Source of the DNA: Glycine soja
Taxonomy: Eukaryota > Streptophyta > Magnoliopsida > Fabales > Fabaceae
DNA length: 64,000 bases
Direction of reading: 5' to 3'
Assembly: GCF_004193775.1 (NCBI RefSeq)
Contig: NC_041005.1
Location: forward strand, 8,372,501-8,436,500
The position numbers were made by a program, and so were the translations under genes. The notes under the pieces are model-generated. The model saw only the letters and a list, made by a program, of their open reading frames with translations, searched no databases and was not told where the DNA came from. Positions 1-10,656 of this stretch are shown one piece after another (positions within the stretch are counted from its first letter, which is position 1; each line of letters opens with the position of its first letter).

Positions 1-255
1 TCTCTCCCTCCTAATTCAGGTCCAACCCAAAAAACATTTCAAAACACACACTCTATCTATGAACTGTATAAAACACACGACTCCTCAATTGTTCTCAAAA
101 TAATTTTATCTCATTGTGCTTGTGATTAAACTCGTCGGGTCCCCACAATGGTTCTCATCATACTTGTCGCGCATTAACTCGTCGCCCTTAAAGGGTCTTA
201 TAATCGTGTAATTGTATAGTTCATAGCTCACAACTCAATGTAAAGAACATCTCAA

Positions 256-316
<61 letters not shown>

Positions 317-1699
317 CAAGTCAATACATACTCAATTTATCACATACACTCGGTCTCAATCACAATGGTATAATTCCAAAGTAGCATGTTATCACACCTT
401 ATGAATCATATACACTTTACCTATGAACTATGCAATACACACAACTACTCAATTATTTTCAAAATTAATTTAACTCATTGCGCCTCAAAGTGATTCAACT
501 TGTCGGGTTCTCACAGTGGATCCCATCACAATATTCGTCGCGCAAAAACTTGTCGCCCTTAAAGGGTCTTACAATTGTGTGATTGCACAGTTCATAGCTC
601 ACAACTCAATACATACAACATCTCAATACACATGTATCTCACTATTCATCACATGTTCAATTTGTCACTTACTCACAATTTGAATTATCATTTTGTAATC
701 TCAATATAACAATTTATACAAAAATTCTTCTCACAACATGGGAAGTAAAACCCCTCAAACAATTTCACACAATTATATTAAAATCAATGAATCAAAATCA
801 TAGGTCAAAAACACAAAAATATCAAGAGCACTCAATTTTATCAACCAATTTGCATTAGGACATCAATTGGTCTGTCAAACACAACAATATCATATTTATA
901 ATCATAAAGGAAAATTATAATTCAATAAAACATCCCAAAATAAACCCTAACTTAATCCTTTAAAGATCCCTACACATGTTCATTCTAACTCCCAATTGCG
1001 ATAAAATCATCCCTTACCTCTAAGTCGGCTCACATGTGTATTGTGGCAGCGATAACATCATCTCTAATGGTTTCCTGAGATTTCTCAAGTTTTTCCTCTG
1101 GTTGCTCTGTGAGGGTTTCCAAGCATTAGAGAGAAGTAGAAATGATTGAAGCCTTCACTCCACTGTCTGCGTGCAATAAATATTTCTCCCTCCGCAGAAA
1201 TTATTTTGAAAATCCCAATGGTGGAGAAGTGCGGAAATGAACTTCAAACCTTGTGCCCTGATTTCACAATAATCCAACGGTTAACAAGTCATAGATCGTA
1301 GTTTTACTGGGGCATGTTTGGATGCATACGGGAAAAGAGAAAGTTCAATGCGAGGGATATTTCTTCCACCACAAATATTATCTCGAAAATCCAAACGGTG
1401 GCAGTGTGTGGAATTAAGTTCCTAACCTATTTTGCAAACTTCATGACCATCCAGCGGTTAACGAGTTTGAGATCATCATTTTACTGAGATAGATTTAAGT
1501 GTATGTAGGAAAAAGATAGGGTTTTGGGAGGGGAAAAAGAAAAACGAATTTGATAGCAAGAGAAAGTGTAGAGATGTATCGTAAAAACTGACTTAATATG
1601 TCTCTATTTATAGCTAGGGTACTCTCAGCCTATTATTTACTTTGTTTATTTATATAAAAAAACCCTTTTAATTTATTTTACGAAAAATGGTTTGTTACA
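1..1699 (+). mobile_element. Partial very long LTR (3' part), family of the 8.5-14.3 kb LTRs
   Basis: This stretch matches the inner LTR at 10657-13768 in order: the TCCAACCC block at the left edge, tandemly repeated blocks rich in CTCACAAC, the CCTGAGATTTCTC block near 1075, two 'fold-change' blocks ending in CGGTTAACGAG-like text, and the end GAAAAATGG..TGTTACA at 1699. It is cut by the window edge. A TATA-like TCTATTTATAGC at 1613-1624, about 80 bp from the end, suggests transcription on the plus strand. No primer-binding site follows position 1699, so it is a solo LTR or a 3' LTR. The family is probably Ty3/gypsy from LTR size, but no coding part is present to prove it. Confidence 0.75.
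259..314. repeat. (AT)28 microsatellite
   Basis: This is an uninterrupted run of 28 AT units inside the long LTR. It is likely length-polymorphic between accessions. Confidence 0.97.
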
Positions 1700-2239
1700 C
1701 ATTGTCCCTCCCTTTGCGTCGCGCCACCAATCCCTGTCCGTTGTCTCTTCCGTTCATCCCTCCCTTTGCGCCGTGCCGCCAATTCCTGCTTCTCGCTATC
1801 GCTGTGAGTCCCCTTGTCTGAGTTTATTTTGTCTGTGTTAACACAAAATAGGAATTCGTAGCATCCTTACGGATTGACAATTCGTATAATCCATAAGTTT
1901 TATATGGATTGCAAATCCGTATGTTTATTAATACAGATCGAAGTTGCAGAATAAAAAAAACATATCTCCTCCGTTACACTGCAACATCGACCACCACGAC
2001 AACTACAAACTGCCAACGAATCACCGTAGTAATGCACCTTGACCAAACCAGATACAACAACGAAGGTGGAGCTCGACCATGACTCACAACAACAAATGGT
2101 GTATGAAGAAGGAAAAAGGAAGAAGAAGAAGTTATTGGGGTTAGTTTTGTAATTTTAATAAAAACGTTGAGTGTAGAAGAAGTTTATGCGGTGCAGAAAG
2201 AAAATCCCTTTGGTAAAAGCTATTCAGGTATCCATCAAC
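1700..2239. other. Spacer without a recognisable gene
   Basis: The sequence has a CT-rich start and several short palindromic pieces around ATGGATTGCAAATCCGTATG near 1905. These resemble the inner part of the neighbouring foldback element. I see no coding sequence. Confidence 0.5.
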
Positions 2240-2605
2240 ATATTGGGCATTGCTTTATGCACCCAGCACAATTACTGGTACATCCAGCAGAACAATGCAA
2301 TTCCAATTTTTCCCTTCCGTAAAGCTGATACGGATGGGCCAATCCGTAAGCCTCATACAAATTTTTGATATTGCCCCTTTAATTTTATTTATTTGTATAT
2401 GCGATTATGCTTTTTTTGATATATGCAATTATGCTGATACGGATGGGCCAATCCGTAAGCCTCATACAGATGGGCCAATCCGGATCAGACTTACGAATTG
2501 GTCCACCCATATCAGTTTTACGGAATAACAAAATTGAAAAAACATTGTTCTGCGGGATGTATATACAATTATACTAGGTGCACAAAAGCAATACCCATAT
2601 GATAC
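2240..2605. mobile_element. Foldback / long-TIR MITE-like element
   Basis: The block at about 2243-2365 is matched, inverted, by 2468-2600. Both arms carry the order GGGCATTGCTTT-like, TGCACC, CAGAACAATG, TTCCGTAAA and GATACGGATGGGCC. The loop holds further copies of GGATGGGCCAATCCGTAAGC near 2335, 2440 and 2470. The short reading frames across it follow from the repeat and are not genes. No transposase is present, so it would be non-autonomous. Exact ends and target duplication were not resolved. Confidence 0.7.
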
Positions 2606-3382
2606 GTGAAGCTAATTGTCTAGGATTAGTCTTCCTAGGGTTTCTAGTTTATGTGTTGTATTTCTAGTCACCAAAAGAAAAAATATTATTTGATCGTGCA
2701 TAATTTTCTTGTCGTTTTTTCCGCTATTTCTACTTCCTTTTAGTTTTAATTTTTAACAATATATAATGGCAACAAGTTATTTTTAATTTTCACTTTTCTT
2801 TAGATATCTTTATCCTTCAATTATACATGATTCTGTCCATGTCATATCTTTATCCTATTGTCTGGGATTATTTTTTTAAAAGAAATATTTAGAAACACAA
2901 ATTTCCCTAGTTAAAAATTATAAGAAACGAATCCCTATACTTTTTTTTTAATCATTACATATTATTTTTCGAAATGATCTCAGCACTTAACATTAGCAAA
3001 CTAACAAGAACCAAAACAAAATATATGTAAACCAAAATTAGGTACTTCCGACACTGACATCAAAAGGTTTTTTATCATTACACTCGCCGTTTCATGCGAT
3101 GGAAAGCAAATAATGAAATGCCCGTATTTCAAATACAAGGGCGTTAGAACAGAGGAAAAACCAGAAAAAGACAAGTAACTGAGTATTAATTTCACTTTTA
3201 CAACTCCTCTTACGAAACCACGTTATGGAGTAACTGAGTATTAATGAGATCCATACCAACAACCTAACGTACTCGACAATTCAGCATTGGCATGGATTTT
3301 CAACAACCAGGAGGAACAAAGGAATAGTTGCAGCTCGTTATAGTATACCCTTAAAAGAAGAGACTTCACACTCAAGTCTTTG
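2606..3382. other. Spacer without a recognisable gene
   Basis: AT-rich sequence. I found no open frame with a recognisable product and no clear repeat structure. Confidence 0.5.
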
Positions 3383-4440
3383 TTAAATGAAACGGTTCTC
3401 TTTCCCAACAAAAGATTTTACTTGTCGGGTTGGATTTCTTAAACGACGAAATCCAGGTGCATCACTAATGGATGTGGCCAATTCATTTGGCTGGCCAGAA
3501 TTATTCTCTGTAGTTGGTTTTGTCACCTTGTCCAACCCCGTTGGATTATTTTCCTGAGTTTCAATACTGCTGCTATTTTCTGGAGAAGAAGACTAGGGAT
3601 TCCTTGGTAACTAGCTGAATTACTGGTTTCCGCCCTTTCTTTTTCTTGCCTTGCTTTTTATCATCCAATTTCAACTGCAATCAAATTGTTCCCTTGATTA
3701 GTAAGCTAGATGGAAAACATAAAGTAGGAAAATCTGAGACTGGTCACTAAATTAGGTACTAAATGCAGTGTAGAATACCATTGAGTTCTGAATGTCACGT
3801 AATGGCTTCTTTTTGGGCACCGGGTTGTCCTTGCAACTAGCAGGTTTCTGAACAAGTGCACTCTGGAGTAGTTTAGCACATTCAGAAGCAATCACACACT
3901 TCCATCTTTGTCTTCAGCCGAAGCCTCAAGAGTGCATTCTGTATTATCTGATTTTAGTGGTTCATTTCCTTCTAATTGGTTTGGTTCCCTATTTGTGCAC
4001 TTAAAACGTTTGCAGCCACATGATGCTCCACAGCTCCCACCACTGGATCGTCATCTGCATTTGTTAGTCTTGCACAAGGAGTTCTTACTGCATGAGCAGC
4101 AAAGTCCTTCAGCTGTTTTCTCCATCTTAACACTATTCTCACTTGCACTGCTCATTTCGGGTGTATTCATTTTTATCTTGTCATTACTCTCTTCAGAGAG
4201 AAGACACAGACCCAGCTTCCCCTGATTAGAAGACGACGCAATGTAAGAATTTAATAATTTAAAAAAAATATATTTGTTCATACTAAATATTGTTTGTTTT
4301 GAACACATGTTATTCCTAATGCAGTTCTAATTTGATGCCAATGGCCCAAAACCTGCTTCTTATACTTGAAATCAAGCTTCTCCTTCCTTGATTGTAATTC
4401 TCTAAGTAGAGAACCAAGGCTGTTCTTGGATATCAAAATT
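3383..4440 (-). pseudogene. Decayed C-terminal part of a KIN-4-type kinesin
   Basis: Read on the minus strand, pieces of the tail of plant chromosome-associated (KIF4-like) kinesins appear in order: a charged helical piece (4440-4340), an acidic linker leading into a cysteine-rich segment with CSCSKNSLCKTNKC then GGSCGASCGCKRFKC (about 4110-3990), then AKLLQSALVQKP and KKKPLRDIQN (about 3880-3790), and a basic end with GRKPVIQLV and RRLRNPTRQVKSF (3660-3383). It is broken: a TGA at 4053-4051 interrupts the cysteine-rich part, the frame changes near 3897, and again near 3590. No motor domain is present in the window. The family assignment rests on the Cys-rich motif and the conserved C-terminal phrases. 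It is either a truncated duplicate or a fragment carried by an element. Confidence 0.75.
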
Positions 4441-5512
4441 GTTAGATTTCATCTTAAAACCAATTGTCATTAAGAAAAATTGTCCAACAGGTATATAAGC
4501 TGCACTCCAAGGAGTGAGGCAGCCGATGTGGGACTTGGGTATTTTTTAACAAAAATCTTTCTCCTGACTGTCACAATCTTCCTCCTGTAATTGAGATCTT
4601 GAAGTAACAAAGAACAGAGTTGAAAAAAAATATTAAATTAGTGAGTGGACTATCTGCTACTACAAGCTGATAGAATTCAAGTATTCAGCATTGCAAAAGG
4701 AAATTGAGCAACAGTTTTCACCCTAATTTTTCCTGCCTAAGCATCTCAATTTCTTCCTTCAGCTGTGCAATCTCTCCACCCATCCTGATCATGGCAAATT
4801 GTTAGAATTGGAGCCCTTAATATGCATTTCACAAAAATCATTGACCAAAGGATACTCTTGCAAGAAAGTTGTTATATTGTATGACAACCAAATTATACGG
4901 TTTTGTTAACATCAATCCAAAATCCTTATGTTTTGAATGCTCTAATTCTCTAAAACAAATTCAGTTCGATACTGTCCATGCATATACTAATAAAACACTC
5001 AATAAATACTGGCATGCTTGGAAAAATGAGGCATGAAAAAGATTGTTTAACAAATCATATAATCGGAAAACTTCGAACTATTGATGCATTATTATGACTG
5101 GTTTAGAGAAATAGGAACATTTATTAATGGATGCTCCTCCCTCTACCTAAAATAACAAGGGTTAGATGTAAGAAAATTGGACAGGATGAATACAATGTTG
5201 ATCCCTCATTTGGCTCTTAATTTTATGTAACTTCCCCACCCACATCAATCAACTTCAGTTTCAAATTTTCAAATGGACAAAAAATCAAATGGGCAACAAA
5301 CTAATACCTCAAATAAAACAATAGAGGAATAAGGAGCCATATAAAAAAATAGAACATTAAAAAAATGACACCTCCAACCAAGTTGTTGAGAGTCAATTAC
5401 TCAATGTTTTTTTAATATTTCAAACCAAAATATATGCTAACATTAATGTCATAAGCTCATAAGCTCAAATTCCAGGCTTGTAAAATCTGACACAATTATG
5501 CTAGTCTTTAAG
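4441..5512. other. Non-coding stretch with LTR-like scraps and one short coiled-coil frame
   Basis: Around 4500-4550 there is a GCCGATGTGGGACTTGG motif of the kind often seen near retroelement LTR borders. A minus-strand piece at about 4790-4723 reads as a short helical peptide (EIAQLKEEIEMLRQEKLG, then stop). It may be a leftover exon of the kinesin relic or of the reading frame at 7.0-7.4 kb. Nothing else is supportable. Confidence 0.35.
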
Positions 5513-5744
5513 TAGGGGCGGCTCAAGGACTTGAGAGGCCTAAAGTAAATTTAAGAATGAGGTCTTTTATTTACTCATAAAATAGTTTATTAAAATTATC
5601 ATTGTTTTATTTAAAATTTATTTTCAAATATAATTTTACAATAATTTTTTTTTGAGATATATTAGTATTAAAAAAAATTTTGAGACCTTTTTTTTTTGGG
5701 GCCTAAAATCCTTGCTTGGGCTGTTTGGGTCTTAAGCCGCCTTA
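5513..5744. mobile_element. hAT-type MITE, about 232 bp
   Basis: The left end TAGGGGCGGCTCAAG and the inverted right end TAAGGCGGCTTAAG form short terminal inverted repeats. They are flanked by an 8-bp near-duplication, TCTTTAAG (5505-5512) and TCTTCAAG (5745-5752), 7 of 8 matching. The interior is AT-rich and non-coding. The 8-bp target size suggests the hAT superfamily. Confidence 0.6.
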
Positions 5745-7015
5745 TCTTCAAGGCAGTTAAATAACTTTTTTCACCGTTCAACTTTGGAAAGCTAATATTA
5801 GTTGTTAGTGACTCAAACTCAAAGTAAATATTCCTACCATAACATGAATTATAGTAAAAGATACATTTTCACATTAGAAGAAACATACATACAAGTACAT
5901 ATCATTATTATTAGCTTTCGAACAGTATTTAGTAATGAATTGTTCCAGATTACATTTCATCCTTACTATATCTAAACAAATTCAAGTGAGGAAAGTTAAT
6001 AAGATATGAAATGAAATAATGAACTGAGTTGAACATTTAAAAGGCCTATGAAAAGGGCCATAAGCACAAGCCAAAGAAGAGAAGATAAGAATGACATCAG
6101 ACATACTTTTCCATTTTGGATTCGCATTGAGAACATAACTTGTGTAACTGAGTTGCGACTTCAAGTTCTTGCTCAGCATCCTGCACCAGCCACATTTTAG
6201 TATGTTAGGCCAGCATATAAGTTAGGCCATACTATAGTAGAAATTAGAATTACTCTTCTGTTTTTTAATTACTGATGGTTAGCTTTGTTAGTTAACTCAA
6301 CTAACTTTAGGTTAGTTGACTGTTACTCATGTTGGTTGTAACAGCTGTCTAACTCTAGTATAAATACTAGAGATGTAACTGTTTTCAGTTGAGTTAGTTA
6401 ATATCAAAACTCTATTTCTGAAGTTTGTGATTTTCTCTCCTTTCATGTCTGAAATCCTTTTACGCCACTACTACAAAACAGTAATCAAACCCATTAAATA
6501 TACATTTTCAATTGAAGCAACCCCTGGTTAAGTTCAAACAATAAAAATAACATTCCGCACAAGACCATAAATATTACAAGTTTACAGCATCTAATCTATA
6601 TGAAAATGAAGGACATAGAGGATGGCCAAAATATCATTGTTAATACAATCTCCAACACAACTTATAAACCTTAATAATGGATCAGTTAGTTTTTGCTTTA
6701 GGTGAAAGAAAACGTAGAAAAGAAAGTAGTAAAAAAGGGAACATAAGAGTGTATTTTAGAATTGCAAGAACTTATATTTTTATTGAATGAAACTCATTTA
6801 AATACATTAAAATAACTAAATAAAAGATAATGCCCCTTAATTTTAGGAGATACTCCTGATAAAATTCGAATATAAAGTCAGAAACTAACTTAAATCAGAA
6901 ACTAACTTATTCATAACAGCAAAATAACAAATTACTTTGGCAGAATCTCAAGGCTCGATCTCATCACTCCTCCTTACCTTGGAGGCTGAAAACTCCTATC
7001 TACTTCCTCAGAACT
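5745..7015. other. Non-coding stretch; one coiled-coil exon-like piece and an LTR-like block
   Basis: On the minus strand, 6182-6105 reads as a short helical peptide (EQELEVATQLHKLCSQCESK) with a plausible acceptor. It may belong to the same relic as the 7.0-7.4 kb frame. Around 6250-6470 there is a TTAGTTAACTCAACTAACT-rich block with a TATA-like palindrome CTCTAGTATAAATACTAGAG at 6351-6370, resembling a short LTR or TRIM promoter. No element ends were established. Confidence 0.35.
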
Positions 7016-7447
7016 TCAACCTGCTGACTTACAGTGCTGAAATACTATTGCTTCCTTCTCATGTGATTGAGCCTTGACATTTTCAGCGTTCAAGTTCTTT
7101 GTCAGAAACTTTAAACACTTCTCATTATGCTCAATTTTTGCAGCTTTCTCACTCAATTGTGTCTTCTTGTTTGTATGCTTCTGCACAATAGCTACTTTCT
7201 CTAAAGCAGATTTTTCTTGTCCCTTTGCTGGTGGCAACCTTGCTTCAGCAGCACCATTCCAAGATGTGAGAGCTGCTATTTCAGAACTTGGTTGATCTTC
7301 ATCAACTTTTGGTTTCTTGTCCCATAATTTAGTGTTATTCTTTTTTACTGAAAAAGCAATTTGCTCATCCTCCAATGGATTTAAAACAAAGCTTTTTCCT
7401 TTCATTTTTACTTTGAGAATATCTTTGTCACCAGCATCTTTAGTCAA
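7016..7447 (-). CDS. Unrecognised lysine/glutamate-rich reading frame, 143 codons
   Basis: I do not recognise this protein. It starts MTKDAGDKDILKVKMKGKSF and is strongly charged. Its second half (about residues 70-135) is rich in K, E and A with a heptad-like pattern, so a coiled coil is plausible. It has no signal peptide and no membrane segment. Further helical exon-like pieces lie downstream on the same strand at 6182-6105 and 4790-4723, so this may be one exon of a larger, possibly broken gene. The amino-acid composition looks like real coding sequence rather than chance, but expression cannot be judged. It could also be a gene fragment related to the KIN-4 relic. Confidence 0.4.
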   Translation of the reverse strand: MTKDAGDKDILKVKMKGKSFVLNPLEDEQIAFSVKKNNTKLWDKKPKVDEDQPSSEIAALTSWNGAAEARLPPAKGQEKSALEKVAIVQKHTNKKTQLSEKAAKIEHNEKCLKFLTKNLNAENVKAQSHEKEAIVFQHCKSAG

Positions 7448-8540
7448 GCACTTTTGTTCTCCAACAATACTTTATAACCTTTCTTGAAATAACTTATAAG
7501 CTTGTTAAACTAAAATAAAAGTATTTAGTAAACAAATTTATGTCACTAACTTAAAACATTTTTTTCATGTTACTTGAAGTAACTTAAGTATTTATAACAT
7601 ATAACTTTTTTTTCTATATTTTTTAAATCTTAACACTTTAATAAAATCCCCCATTTTTACTTTTTTAATAATATATTATTTATTTTAATCAAAATTCTCT
7701 TTTACTATCACATTATTTTTAAAACTGCTTCAGTATTTATAATATTTATTCTTAATTTTTATAAAACAATAGTTGATTGTTAAAAAAAATTAAAAGAGTT
7801 TTTTTTAAAAAAAATATATAATTTTTTAAAAAAAATTAAAAAACCTAAAACCATAATTATCTTAATTTTGTGGGGAAGGGAATTGTGAGAATCTTTTGCC
7901 ATGAAGGATAGTTTTAATTTACAGCAGAATTACCACGTATGATTTTTTTTATTGGTGCAGATCCCCACGTATTATCTGACCCGTCTAATATTCAACAACA
8001 ACAAAAAAAGAATCTAATTAACCCAGAATTTAAAGCAAAGTTAACACTAATTAGACAAAAAATAAAGAAACATTACCGTTGCACTACCATTGAACTAAAT
8101 CTCTCTGAATGAAAATAAGGAGTAGATGGAAACTTTTGATCCGACTTCAATGGACAACAATGACACCTCATTGTATCACTACAAGGCTTAATGATCTGAT
8201 ATTTGACTCACCCGTTTTAGTTCAAATTTCAAGACTTCAAATACTTGGTCCCTTTCTTGATGTTGAACTACTACACCCCACAATTATAAGATACCCTTCT
8301 CGGGTTCTGATCTGATGTGTATGCTAAAATGCTCAATTTACTCTTTTGCTTTATAGTTATTTATGCCATGAAAATGGTGCATAGCTTTACCCTTAATTAG
8401 TCTAGTTTTCTCAAGTTCATTTAGAAAGTAAAAGTTTCCGTGTGTCATGGGTTCCAAGCATTCCTTATGTGCAATAATGAACTACAAAATAAAAGGCATT
8501 CTTGGTAACAAAATATTGCTGCTTTTTCGGGAAATCAAAA
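7448..8540. other. AT-rich spacer without a recognisable gene
   Basis: Long A and T runs fill 7560-7860. A 68-codon frame at 8109-8315 has no recognisable features and is not called. Confidence 0.5.
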
Positions 8541-9825
8541 GGTAACATCTCATTTTTTATAAAATAAATTGAAAATAATTTTATTTAAAATAAATATAAT
8601 TTTAAAAAAATTAATTTTTGTAAATTAAATAAATAAGAAAAATATTTTTATTAATTAAAATAATAATTTTAAGGTAAATAAAATAAATATATATTTTTAG
8701 AAAAAAATATTTTATTTATTCTTTGAGAGAGAATAAAATAGATTTTCTTTATATAAAATGATAAAATAAAATAAAAAAATAGAATACATAATATCGTAGC
8801 TGCAACGTAATAGGTTACTTCACATCTCTACGTTCTCTCTTCCTCTCAAGTCTATTTTTCCTTCTTCATTTTTTAAAATTTTTTCTTTTTCTCGCATACA
8901 CTCAAATCTGTGTCAGTAAAATGATGATCTCGGACTCATTAATGGTTGGGTTGTCGTGAAATTTGAACAAGAGGTTCAGAACTTATTTTCACACACCCAC
9001 CATTGGGATTTTCAAGATAATGTCTGTGGTGGAAAAATTGTTCCTTGCTCCGAGCTTTCTCTTTTCTCGCATATACCTAACCTTGTCCTAGTAAAATTAT
9101 GATCTCGGACTCGTTAACCATTAGATTATTGTGAAATTTGGACACCACCCTTGGAACTAATTATTGCAGACTCTTACCGTTGGGATTTGTGAAATAATAT
9201 TTTTACAGAAAGAAATTAGTCTTGCACGTTGACAATGAAATGGAAGCTACAATCTCTTCTTTTTCTTTGTAACGCTTGAAAAGCCTAGCAGAACAATCAG
9301 AAAAAAAAACAAGAGAAGTCTCATGGAACCACTAGAGATGCCGCTATCACTATCGACCCGTGAACCCACTTAGAGGTAAGAGATGAGTTATTTACAATTG
9401 GAGAGTAGTAAAAACATGTGTAGGGATCCTTAGAGGATTAATTGGAATGAGTTTTTGGGTGTTTTTATAAATTTTGATTCTATCTTTACAATTATAACTG
9501 TAAATTATATATGTTTGACGAACCAATTGATGTTTCGATGAGAAATTGTTGTGAAATTATTATGTTATTGTGTTGAATGTGAACTCTAAAAATTGATTTT
9601 TTTTCTTCTTTTTAATAGCTTATTTTATACAAATTATTGTCTTTGTTATGTATCTTTCCACGATGATGATCACCATGTTATGTATATATTGTAATAATAA
9701 AAGTATTAAAATAATAAATTAAAGAAAGTTGTAAAGTTAATGTCTAGTAGTAATTTCTTTTGATATAATTTTAATTTAATTGTTGTAGAAACTCTTTTTA
9801 ATTGAAAATAATATAGTTTGATTTA

Positions 9826-9851
9826 ATATATATATATATATATATATATAT
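9826..9851. repeat. Short (TA)n microsatellite
   Basis: Thirteen or so TA units inside the outer LTR, at the position where the copy at the left edge of the window carries a different AT expansion. Confidence 0.85.
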
Positions 9852-10656
9852 GTTTTGTGTCATGCAAATATTATTATTGTGTGATGTGCATATGATTTAT
9901 GAGGCGTGATAAATTATTATAATGAGATAATAACATGAGATTGAACATAAGTACAAAGTTGAACATGTGTTAATTTTTTAGATACACGTAAACATGTGAT
10001 TGTGGATTGTGATATTTTAAAATTGTGGATATGAAATTTGGTTATGAATAAGTGTTTAGTTAACACTTGATGTGACAATACTTGTGTTGTGAGCTGTGAA
10101 TTATATAATAACCTGACTGGTGTTTACCTAGAGAAAAGTGTTTATGCGCAGTGTTAAAGGGAAAATGTAGGATTCCTAGTTAGGAACCTAAAGTGTTAAA
10201 TCGTAGCACAATGTGTTAAACGTGTTTGAAACACGAGTGTGAGATCGTGTGTATTGTATAATTCATGAGCAATGTCTGTGTGCAAAAATTGTTCTAGGGG
10301 TTGGACCTGAATCAGAAAGGTAAGACCCTAACAAATTCTTCGAAGTCTAGGCCTTGAAGGTAAAGACACTCGATTTGAGTGCTCCTTTAAGCCTATGTTG
10401 ATCCCATATGGTTGGAGCATCTCGCAAAACAGAGTGACCCTGACTAGTCACCTTATGATTTTACTTAGTGAGAGTGACCTGACATATCCATTGTGTGGTG
10501 TGTCTTGTTATATACTCCTAAGCGCCCAAGTGTGATTTTTCACTGACATGGTACCACATTCCATATAGACTTGAGTCTTAATATAATTGTTGCATAGCGC
10601 TTGCTAATTGTTTATTATGAAATTGATGAGTGTTATTATGTCTTGATCCAAGTATG

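Noticed and set aside
260..560. A CRISPR-like spaced repeat pattern in the left-edge LTR
   Set aside because: The repeats are long, diverged direct duplications within an LTR of a plant retroelement, without uniform spacers or cas genes.
2186..2528. Two plus-strand frames of 60 and 92 codons repeating TDGPIRKPH
   Set aside because: The peptide repetition mirrors the DNA phrase repeated within the foldback element.
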